Source: Pseudoclavibacter endophyticus (GTDB lineage Bacteria > Actinomycetota > Actinomycetes > Actinomycetales > Microbacteriaceae). Taken from it: a DNA stretch of 64,000 bases. Position 1 is the first letter of the stretch. The number at the start of each line of letters is the position of its first letter. The notes beneath the pieces were generated by a model, which had not been told where the DNA came from, did no database searches, and was given only the letters and a program-made list of their open reading frames with translations. Below, piece after piece: positions 50,229-57,658 of the stretch. The stretch is taken from positions 96,211 through 160,210 of the forward strand of contig NZ_WBJY01000003.1 in the NCBI RefSeq assembly GCF_008831085.1, written 5' to 3'. Position numbers and translations under genes: made by a program.

Positions 50229-52627
50229 TAGCTGTCCGCGGGGCGCAGCCAGACCGCGGCAAGCGGGGGCACCGTGAGGTGCGCCGACTGATCGAACCCG
50301 TCGAGCGGCTCGGGCGCCGTGCGTACCCCGTCCGGATTCCCCACTCCCGACCCGCCGAGTTCGGCGTCGTCGGTGTTGAGCACCTCGACCCACCGACCGG
50401 CGCGGGGCAGCCCGATGCGGTAGTCGCGCAGGACTTGGTTCGAGAAGTTGAAGACCATGGCGACCGAATCGCCCTGCGCATCCCGGCGCAGGAATGCGAG
50501 AACCGAGTTGCCGGCGTCGCCGCCGTTGATCCACTGCAGCCCGGCGGGGTCGTGATCGAGCTCCCACAGCGCTGGGGTGGAGCGGTACAGCGCATTGAGC
50601 CGTGCGATCGTCGACGCGACGCCGCGATGCGGCGGCTGATCCATCAACCACCAGTCGAGGCCGCGCTCCTCGCCCCACTCGCTCGGCTGCCCGAACTCCT
50701 GCCCCATGTACAGCAGCGGCTTGCCGGGATGGCCCCACTGGTAGGCGTAGAAGAGGCGGAGATTGGCGAGCTTTTGCCAGTGGTCGCCCGGCATCTTCGT
50801 GAACATCGAGCCCTTGCCGTGCACGACCTCATCGTGCGAGATCGGCAGCACGTACTGCTCGCTCCACGCGTAGACGAATGAGAACGTCAGCTCCCCGTGG
50901 TGGTAGCTGCGGTAGAGCGGGTCGTTCGCGATGTACCGCAGGTTGTCGTTCATCCAGCCCATGTTCCATTTGAGGCCGAAACCGAGCCCACCCGCCGAGG
51001 TGGGGCGCGTGACGCCGTCGAAGCTCGTGGATTCCTCGGCGATCATGACGATGCCGGGATGCTCACGGTAGGCGGTCGCGCAGGCCTCCTGCAGGAACGC
51101 GATCGCCTCGAGGTTCTCGCGGCCGCCGTGGATGTTCGGCACCCACTCCGTGCGCGAATAGTCGAGATACAGCATGGAGGCGACGGCGTCGACCCGGAGT
51201 CCGTCGATGTGGAACTCGTCGAGCCAGTAGAGGGCGTTCGCCACGAGGAAGTTGCGCACCCGGGAGTCGCCGAAGTTGAACACGTACGTTCCCCAGTCGG
51301 GTTGTTCGCCGAGGCGGGGATCGCCGTGCTCGTAGAGCGCCTCGCCGTCGAAACGTCCGAGGGCGAAGGCGTCTTTCGGGAAGTGCCCCGGCACCCAGTC
51401 CATGATCACGCCGTAGCCCGCCTGGTGCAGCCGGTCGATCAGATACCGGAGGTCATCGGGCGTGCCGAGCCGCGCGGTCGGTGCGTAGTAGCCGGTCACC
51501 TGGTAGCCCCATGAGGGGCCGTAGGGGTGTTCGGCGAGCGGCATGAACTCGACGTGGGTGAATCCGAGGTCGTCGAGATAGGGAATGAGCGCGTCGGCGA
51601 GTTCCCGGTAGCTGAGACCTGGGCGCCATGAGAGGGCGTGCAATTCGTAGACGCTCATGGGCGCGGTGTGCGGGTCGGTCTCGGCACGGCGGCGCATCCA
51701 CTCGTCGTCGCCCCATTCGTGCGCGGGCGGTGCCGACACGATCGATGCGGTGTGCGGCGGCCGCTCGGTGCGCTGCGCGACGGGGTCCGCCTTGTCGATC
51801 CAGGCGCCTTCCCGAGTGAGGAGCTGGAACTTGTAGACGGCGCCCGGCTCGACGTCGGGGATGAAGAGCTCCCAGATGCCCTGGCCATTGAGCCGACGCA
51901 TGGCGTGTCGCCCGCCGTCCCACTCGTTGAACGTCCCGATGACGCGCACGGCGCGGGCGTGGGGGGCCCACACGGCGAAGGCGGTGCCGCGCGACGTGCC
52001 GACCGTGCCGGCGTGCTCCCGGACGTGCGCGCCGAGCACGTCCCACAGGCGTTCGTGGCGTCCCTCACCGAGCAGGTAGAGGTCGAGATCGCCGACGGTC
52101 GGCATGAAGCGGTACGGGTCGTCGCGCACGTCGATGTGGTCGCCGTAGCGGGCCTCGATCACGTAATCGTCGAACTCGCCGTCGTGCGCGCCCTCCCAGA
52201 TGCCGTGCGCGAGGTGATCGAGGCGCACGCGCGCGCCTGACGACAGCACGGCGGTGACGGCGTCGGCGAGCGGCCGGCGCGCGCGGATGACGGTACCGCT
52301 CCGCCCCCCGCCCGGCGAGGTGCGCGGGTGCTGGCCGAGGACGGAGTGCGGGCCCGAGTGGCGCCCCTCGGCGACCGCGAGCAGTTCGTCGTCTGACGGG
52401 TGGGCGGCCTCGGCCGCCGTGAGGGTCGTCCGGTCAGGGTCCGCCTGCGGCGCACTCGCGGCGACGGCATCTCCCGGATCAGCAGCGCTGCCGCCGGTCG
52501 CAGCCCCGCCACCGGTCGCTCCGACACCACCCGCGGCATCGGGCCCAACCGCACTCGGCACGAGCGCATCCGGTATCGCCCGCATCGCCAGGTGCGGGCG
52601 TCGGGGCTGGTCGTTGTCGTACGGCAT
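50228..52627 (-). CDS. glgB: 1,4-alpha-glucan branching enzyme
   Basis: GlgB transfers glucan chains to make alpha-1,6 branches. The 799-residue product has an N-terminal extension of about 70 residues (Gly/Ala-rich), the CBM48-type domains (FAVWAPHARAVRVIGTFNEW) and a GH13 catalytic barrel with the Asp nucleophile in HIDGLRVDAVASMLYLDYSR and the acid/base Glu in IVMIAEESTSF. The branching-enzyme signature HDEVVHGKGSM is present. GGAG precedes the ATG. The gene starts 48 bases after glgE on the same strand; the pair forms the GlgE pathway module (elongation plus branching). Confidence 0.95.
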   Translation of the reverse strand: MPYDNDQPRRPHLAMRAIPDALVPSAVGPDAAGGVGATGGGAATGGSAADPGDAVAASAPQADPDRTTLTAAEAAHPSDDELLAVAEGRHSGPHSVLGQHPRTSPGGGRSGTVIRARRPLADAVTAVLSSGARVRLDHLAHGIWEGAHDGEFDDYVIEARYGDHIDVRDDPYRFMPTVGDLDLYLLGEGRHERLWDVLGAHVREHAGTVGTSRGTAFAVWAPHARAVRVIGTFNEWDGGRHAMRRLNGQGIWELFIPDVEPGAVYKFQLLTREGAWIDKADPVAQRTERPPHTASIVSAPPAHEWGDDEWMRRRAETDPHTAPMSVYELHALSWRPGLSYRELADALIPYLDDLGFTHVEFMPLAEHPYGPSWGYQVTGYYAPTARLGTPDDLRYLIDRLHQAGYGVIMDWVPGHFPKDAFALGRFDGEALYEHGDPRLGEQPDWGTYVFNFGDSRVRNFLVANALYWLDEFHIDGLRVDAVASMLYLDYSRTEWVPNIHGGRENLEAIAFLQEACATAYREHPGIVMIAEESTSFDGVTRPTSAGGLGFGLKWNMGWMNDNLRYIANDPLYRSYHHGELTFSFVYAWSEQYVLPISHDEVVHGKGSMFTKMPGDHWQKLANLRLFYAYQWGHPGKPLLYMGQEFGQPSEWGEERGLDWWLMDQPPHRGVASTIARLNALYRSTPALWELDHDPAGLQWINGGDAGNSVLAFLRRDAQGDSVAMVFNFSNQVLRDYRIGLPRAGRWVEVLNTDDAELGGSGVGNPDGVRTAPEPLDGFDQSAHLTVPPLAAVWLRPADS

Positions 52628-52675
52628 GTGGTTCTCCGAGGGAAGTCGGTGGGGTCGGTCGGGATCGGATGGCGC

Positions 52676-54853
52676 TCAGGCCGTGCGGCCGCGCACGTGG
52701 AGCACGTGAGCAGGCTGCTCGCGGGGGTCGAGCCGCACATAGTTGTCATCGCCCCAGTTCCACACCCGGCCGGTCAGCAGGTCCTCGACGTCGAATCGGT
52801 CGCCTGGTACGAGACCGAGGCGCTCGAGGTCGAGGTGCACGGTGGTCTCGTGCGCGACGTAGGGATCGACCGTGGCAATAACGATGATCGTGTCGGCGAC
52901 GCCCGCCGGGTTGTGCTCGGCGGCGAGGTGCTTCGAGAACGCGACGATGCTGTCGCCGTCGGTCTCGTGCACCTCGAGGTTGCGCAGCTGCTGCAGCGCG
53001 GGGTGTGCGCGCCGGATCTCGTTGAGCCGTGTGATGAAGGGGGCGAGCGAGCGGCCGACAGCCTCCTCGGCGGCCCAGTCACGCTGCTTGTACTCGTACT
53101 TCTCGTTGTCGAGGTTCTCTTCGCTGCCGGGGCGGGCGACATTCTCGATGAGTTCGTAGCCGGCGTACATGCCCCACAGTGGTGAGCCCATTGCGGCCAT
53201 GATCGCGCGGATGCGATAGGCGGGAGGGCCACCGAGCTGCAGGTACTCGGTGAGGATGTCGGGCGTGTTCACGAAGAAGTTGGGGCGGAGGAAATCGCTC
53301 GTCTCTTTCGAGACCTCGGTGAGGTACTCCTCGAGCTCCTCTTTCGTGTTGCGCCACGTGAAATACGTGTACGACTGCTGAAAGCCGACCTTCGCGAGCG
53401 CCTGCATCACGGCCGGCCGCGTGAAGGCCTCCGAAAGGAAGATGACGTCGGGGTGCTTCGCGCCTACCTCGTGAATCACCCACTCCCAGAACTGCAGCGG
53501 CTTGGTGTGCGGATTGTCGACACGGAACAGCGTCACGCCGAACGAGATCCAGTATTCGAAGGTATCGAGCACCTCTTGATAGAGGCCGTTGCGATCGACG
53601 TCGAAGTTGAGGGGGTAGATGTCCTGGTACTTCTTCGGCGGGTTCTCGGCGTACGCGATCGACCCGTCCGGCAGCACCGTGAACCACTCAGGGTGTTCCG
53701 TCACCCAGGGGTGGTCCGGCGCCGCCTGCAGCGCGATGTCGAGGGCCAGCTCGAGCCCGTTGTCGCGGACGACACGCACGAAGTCGCGGAAGTCGTCCTC
53801 CGTTCCCAGGTCGGGGTGAATGCTGCGGTGACCGCCTTCGGCCGCACCGATCGCCCAGGGCGAGCCGGGGTCGCCGGGGCCCGCCGTGAGCGTGTTGTTT
53901 GGGCCTTTCCGGTTCGTGCGTCCGATGGGGTGGATCGGAGGCAGGTAGAGCACGTCGAAGCCCATGCGGGCGACCTCGGGCACGCGCTTCGCGGCCGTGC
54001 CGAACGTGCCACTGCGCCAGGATCCGTCCGGCTGCCGCTCCGCGCCCTCCGACCGGGGGAAGAACTCGTACCAGGCGCCAGTTCCGGCCAGGCGTCGTTC
54101 GACCTTCAGGTGCCGCTTGTCTGAGCGGGTCAGGAGGGAGCGGACCGGGTGGGCGTCGAGGATGCTCGTGATCGCGTCGTCCATGAGGGCAGCGAAGCGC
54201 TCGTCCGGGGTCGCCGACGCGACGCGCGCGCGCTCGGCGGCGGCGCGCAACGCCGCGGCGTCGTCGGCGCCCAGTTGGGGGTCGCGGGTGGCGGCGTCGA
54301 GCACGCGGGCGCCCTGCTCGAGCATGACCTCGACGTCGATGCCGGCGGGGATCTTGATGCCCGCGTTGTGGCGCCACGTCGCGACATCGTCGCCCCACGC
54401 CTCGACGTGCCAGGTGTGCAGGCCGGCCTCGGCCGGTTGCACCGTCGTCTCCCAGCGGTCGGTGCCGGGGGCGCCGGGCTGCATGCGAACCCGCCGAGTC
54501 CGGCCCGACGGCGAAGCGATCACGAGCTCGACCCCGATGCGGTCGTGGCCCTCGCGAAATGCCACGGCCGAGAACGGCACGACGTCGCCCTCGTAGCTCT
54601 TGGCGGGGAAGAGGTTGTCGGCCAGCTGCGGCCGGAGATCGAGGATCGGGATGCGCCCGATGACGGGGCGGTACGAGCCCGGGAAGTCTGCGTCGGCGGG
54701 AGCACCCGCGGGGCTCGCCGCCGTCGGGGCATTCGTCGGAGCACCGATCGTGACCGGTGCGGTGGCGCCCGCGTCGGCGGGGAACCCGGCGGCGTGCCGC
54801 GGGGCGTGCTCGTCATTGAACGGGGGAGTGCTCGAATCTGGGATCGCTGCCAC
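52676..54853 (-). CDS. glgE: Alpha-1,4-glucan:maltose-1-phosphate maltosyltransferase GlgE
   Basis: GlgE adds maltosyl units from maltose-1-phosphate to alpha-glucans. The 725-residue product matches the family: YEFFPRSEGA, FDVLYLPPIHPIGRTNRKGP, NPPKKYQDIYPLNFD, the Asp nucleophile in GVTLFRVDNPHTKPLQFWEW and the Glu in VIFLSEAFTRP. The first 55 residues are Ala/Pro/Thr-rich. The start is GTG, six bases after TAGCGT, and that box includes the TAG stop of the upstream pxpBC gene. The treS and pep2 genes that normally supply maltose-1-phosphate are not in the window. Confidence 0.95.
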   Translation of the reverse strand: MAAIPDSSTPPFNDEHAPRHAAGFPADAGATAPVTIGAPTNAPTAASPAGAPADADFPGSYRPVIGRIPILDLRPQLADNLFPAKSYEGDVVPFSAVAFREGHDRIGVELVIASPSGRTRRVRMQPGAPGTDRWETTVQPAEAGLHTWHVEAWGDDVATWRHNAGIKIPAGIDVEVMLEQGARVLDAATRDPQLGADDAAALRAAAERARVASATPDERFAALMDDAITSILDAHPVRSLLTRSDKRHLKVERRLAGTGAWYEFFPRSEGAERQPDGSWRSGTFGTAAKRVPEVARMGFDVLYLPPIHPIGRTNRKGPNNTLTAGPGDPGSPWAIGAAEGGHRSIHPDLGTEDDFRDFVRVVRDNGLELALDIALQAAPDHPWVTEHPEWFTVLPDGSIAYAENPPKKYQDIYPLNFDVDRNGLYQEVLDTFEYWISFGVTLFRVDNPHTKPLQFWEWVIHEVGAKHPDVIFLSEAFTRPAVMQALAKVGFQQSYTYFTWRNTKEELEEYLTEVSKETSDFLRPNFFVNTPDILTEYLQLGGPPAYRIRAIMAAMGSPLWGMYAGYELIENVARPGSEENLDNEKYEYKQRDWAAEEAVGRSLAPFITRLNEIRRAHPALQQLRNLEVHETDGDSIVAFSKHLAAEHNPAGVADTIIVIATVDPYVAHETTVHLDLERLGLVPGDRFDVEDLLTGRVWNWGDDNYVRLDPREQPAHVLHVRGRTA

Positions 54854-54859
54854 GTTGTG

Positions 54860-54865
54860 ACGCTA
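54860..54865 (-). promoter_or_regulatory. -10 element for leaderless glgE, overlapping pxpBC stop
   Basis: On the minus strand TAGCGT begins with the pxpBC stop codon TAG (54863-54865), then CACAAC, then the glgE GTG at 54853. No Shine-Dalgarno sequence is present in the nine bases between the stop and the start. Confidence 0.6.
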
Positions 54866-56710
54866 CCAAGCGCCGATGACATCGAGGTGGTCGCCCGGTG
54901 ATTGCGACACCAGCCGAACGCATCGGCCGGGTGCGAGGCGCGCCAGGACATCGAGCGATGCCGGCGAGATCACGCCGACAACGGGGTAGCCGCCTGTGAC
55001 GGGATGGTCGCGCCCGAAGACGACGGGCCCGCCGCCGGGCGGCACCTGCACGGCGCCGGGAACGACGCCCTCGCTCGCGAGCTCCGCGTCGGCGACGTGC
55101 TCGAGCGGCGGGCCGTCGTCGGTGACGAGATCCGGGTCGGCGGGCTCGAGGCGCACGCCGATCCGGTTGGAATCGGGACGGATGCGCCACACGAGTTCCG
55201 TGAGCCGCATCCGCGAGTGAGGGGTGAGCCGGTCCAGGCGGGGGCCGGGCTGCAGGGTCAGCGGGGCGGGCTCGTTGACCGTCGCGGGCGGCAACGGGGG
55301 ATCGGGTTCGGCGGTGCCGACGGCAGCGTGTACCCGGGCGGCGGCGGGCACGCAGAGCTCGTCGCCGCCCGTGACCGGGAGCGGGCCGAGGCCGGAGAGC
55401 AGGTCGCGCGACCGGCTGCCGAGGACGACTGGCGCCGCGATGCCACCACGGACCCCGAGGACGGCGCTCCAGGCGCCGCCGTCGACGTCGAGGTCGACGG
55501 CGATCGCGTCGCCCGCGTGCAGTAGGAGCGGCGCGCCGCTCGCTGCGTCGACGATGCGCGGAGCGTCGGCGTCGCCGACGGGCTCGGCGCATGGCGGTAG
55601 CTCGTCGCCTGCGGGCGTCCAGTCGGCCCAGCGGCCCCAATCGGCGCGCGCGAGATCCGCGACGCGCGGCGATTCCCCCCGCGCGAGCGAGCGGTGCGTC
55701 GGTGCGCGCGTGATCGTCACCCGGCACGGTGCGCCGGTGACGGCGACGATCGTGTCGCGGACGGCCGTCGCGCGGAACCCGCCGGAGGCGCCGGTTCCGG
55801 CGAGTTCGATCGCAGCGGCGCCGGCGGGGTTGCCCACGAGTCGGTTCGCGCGGCGAAGCGATTCCCGGTCGGCCGCGCCCGAAGCTGGCACGCCGACGCC
55901 GGCGTATCCCGGGCGTCCGAGGTCCTCGACGAGCGCGAGGCCGCCGGGCCGGTCGACGCGAAGCGCCGGCACTCCGGCGGCGGACGCCGGCTGTCGCTCC
56001 GCTCCCGCGGTGTCCGGGGGCGCAGCGCCGCGCACGAGCTCTCGCACCGGCCGGAATCGCACGCGTGTGCCGGGCGGCAGCAGCGCCGGCGGCTCGCGCT
56101 CGGGTCGCCACAACTCGGCGTCGGTCCGACCGAGCAGGTGCCATCCGCCGGGCGATGCGCCGGGATAGACGGCGGAGAATCCGCCCGCGATCGCGACCGA
56201 TCCGGCGGGCACAGTCGTGCGCGGCGTCGCGCGGCGCGGCAGTGTGAGCCGGTCGTCGCCGCCCGCGAGGTACGCAAATCCCGGCGCGAAGCCGATGAAG
56301 GCGCTCGTCCAGGGGCTGCCGGTGTGCGCCGCCACGACGGCTGATCGCGACATGCCGAGCGCCGCGGCCACCGCATCCAGATCGTCGCCGTCGTACACGA
56401 CGCCGATCTCCACCGTGCCGAAGGAGCGCGCTGCATCGCCCTCGTCCACCCGACGCGCCGGCGCCGCCTCCGTGCCGACCAGCGCGGCGATCCGTGCGCG
56501 GGCTGCCGTGGCGTCGAGCCCGGTCGCGAACCGGCACAGCACCGTCCGCGCGGCGGGGAGCAGCTCGGTGAGCCCACGAGGCGGATCAGCGGCGATCCGT
56601 GCCCGCAGGGCCATGGCCGCCGCGAGCGACGGCGACTCGACGATGAGGGCCTCGCTCCCGACGGGCAGCAGGCGGGGGCCGTCGGGGCCGTCGCTCGTCT
56701 TCGCGGTCAC
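54863..56710 (-). CDS. 5-oxoprolinase subunits PxpB-PxpC fused
   Basis: The 615-residue product joins the two ATP-dependent 5-oxoprolinase subunits that are separate in E. coli. Residues about 1-210 are PxpB (KipI-like): LPVGSEALIVE, SAFIGFAPGFAYLAGG and LPRRATPRTTVPAGSVAIAG. Residues from about 245 on are PxpC (KipA-like, biotin-dependent carboxylase-type fold): LALVEDLGRPGYAGVGVPAS, GSRSRDLLSGLGPLPV and the C-terminal PVTGGYPVVGVIS. Fused versions are known in actinomycetes. GTG at 56710 lies ten bases after the pxpA stop. With PxpA it cleaves 5-oxoproline to glutamate. Confidence 0.88.
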   Translation of the reverse strand: MTAKTSDGPDGPRLLPVGSEALIVESPSLAAAMALRARIAADPPRGLTELLPAARTVLCRFATGLDATAARARIAALVGTEAAPARRVDEGDAARSFGTVEIGVVYDGDDLDAVAAALGMSRSAVVAAHTGSPWTSAFIGFAPGFAYLAGGDDRLTLPRRATPRTTVPAGSVAIAGGFSAVYPGASPGGWHLLGRTDAELWRPEREPPALLPPGTRVRFRPVRELVRGAAPPDTAGAERQPASAAGVPALRVDRPGGLALVEDLGRPGYAGVGVPASGAADRESLRRANRLVGNPAGAAAIELAGTGASGGFRATAVRDTIVAVTGAPCRVTITRAPTHRSLARGESPRVADLARADWGRWADWTPAGDELPPCAEPVGDADAPRIVDAASGAPLLLHAGDAIAVDLDVDGGAWSAVLGVRGGIAAPVVLGSRSRDLLSGLGPLPVTGGDELCVPAAARVHAAVGTAEPDPPLPPATVNEPAPLTLQPGPRLDRLTPHSRMRLTELVWRIRPDSNRIGVRLEPADPDLVTDDGPPLEHVADAELASEGVVPGAVQVPPGGGPVVFGRDHPVTGGYPVVGVISPASLDVLARLAPGRCVRLVSQSPGDHLDVIGAW

Positions 56711-56720
56711 GGCGAGCCCG

Positions 56721-57545
56721 TCACGCCGTGCCCGGCCGCGCCGCCCCACGCGGCGCCGGCGAGGCGAACGGCGCGATCTCGACGCCGGCGGCGACCAGTG
56801 CATCCCGGATCGCGCGGGCGAGCCTCGGCGCGCCGGCCGTGTCGCCGTGCAGGGACAGGCTGTCGCCCGCCACTTCGACGATCGAGCCGTCGACCGCCTC
56901 GACGACCCGCTCGACGGCGAACCGCACGGCGCGCCGGGCGACGATGGCCGGGTCAGTCACGAGGGCGTCGGGGTCGCCCCGGGGCACGAGCCCTCCGGTC
57001 GGCAGGTAGCCGCGGTCGGCGAACACCTCGTGGGCGACGCTGATCCCGCGCTCGCGGGCCAGCTCTCCGGCGAGCGAACCGGGCGCCACGAGGAGGATCA
57101 GCGGCGCGCCGCCGGCATCGCTTCCCGTCCCCGACGTCGCGATGCCGTCGACAAGCGCCTCCGCCTGCCCCCGATTCGTGGCCACGGCGTGGTACAGGGC
57201 GCCGTGCGGCTTGACGTACCGGACGGCGCCGCCGACGCTGCGGGCGATCGATGCGAGCGCGCCCAGCTGGTAGATCGTCTCGGCGCGCAGGTCCCGGGGC
57301 GCGACCTCGATGAAGCGGCGCCCGAAGCCGGCGAGGTCGCGGTAGCCGACGTGGGCGCCGATGGCGACCCCGGCATCCACCGCCGCGCGGCACGTGTCGA
57401 CCATGCCCGCGGGGTCGCCGGCGTGGAATCCCGTCGCGATGTTCGCGCTCGACACCGAGGCGAACATGGCGGCGTCATCGCCGAGTGTCCACCGCCCGAA
57501 GTGCTCGCCGGCGTCGCAGTTGAGGTCGATCCGCAGCGTGCCCAT
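56721..57545 (-). CDS. pxpA: 5-oxoprolinase subunit PxpA (LamB/YcsF family)
   Basis: A 274-residue LamB/YcsF protein with the opening RIDLNCDAGEHFGRW, then SSANIATGFHAGDP, GAHVGYRDLAGFGRR, VRYVKPHGALYH, FADRGYLPTGGLVPRG and the C-terminal DSLSLHGDT. It works with PxpBC as an ATP-dependent 5-oxoprolinase that removes the damage product of glutamine and glutamate. A CAGAAT box six bases before the ATG suggests a leaderless start. pxpBC follows after ten bases. Confidence 0.92.
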   Translation of the reverse strand: MGTLRIDLNCDAGEHFGRWTLGDDAAMFASVSSANIATGFHAGDPAGMVDTCRAAVDAGVAIGAHVGYRDLAGFGRRFIEVAPRDLRAETIYQLGALASIARSVGGAVRYVKPHGALYHAVATNRGQAEALVDGIATSGTGSDAGGAPLILLVAPGSLAGELARERGISVAHEVFADRGYLPTGGLVPRGDPDALVTDPAIVARRAVRFAVERVVEAVDGSIVEVAGDSLSLHGDTAGAPRLARAIRDALVAAGVEIAPFASPAPRGAARPGTA

Positions 57546-57551
57546 CGCTCA

Positions 57552-57557
57552 ATTCTG
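57552..57557 (-). promoter_or_regulatory. Possible -10 element for pxpA
   Basis: On the minus strand CAGAAT, then TGAGCG, then ATG at 57545. The first base departs from TANNNT. Confidence 0.42.
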
Positions 57558-57658
57558 CCGTGCCGAGCATCCGGCTCGCGCGACCGGGCGCCACGATGAC
57601 ACGCGCGCCACGATGAGCGAGGAACGGACCGTCCCAACGCGTTCGGTGGCGGGGTGGC

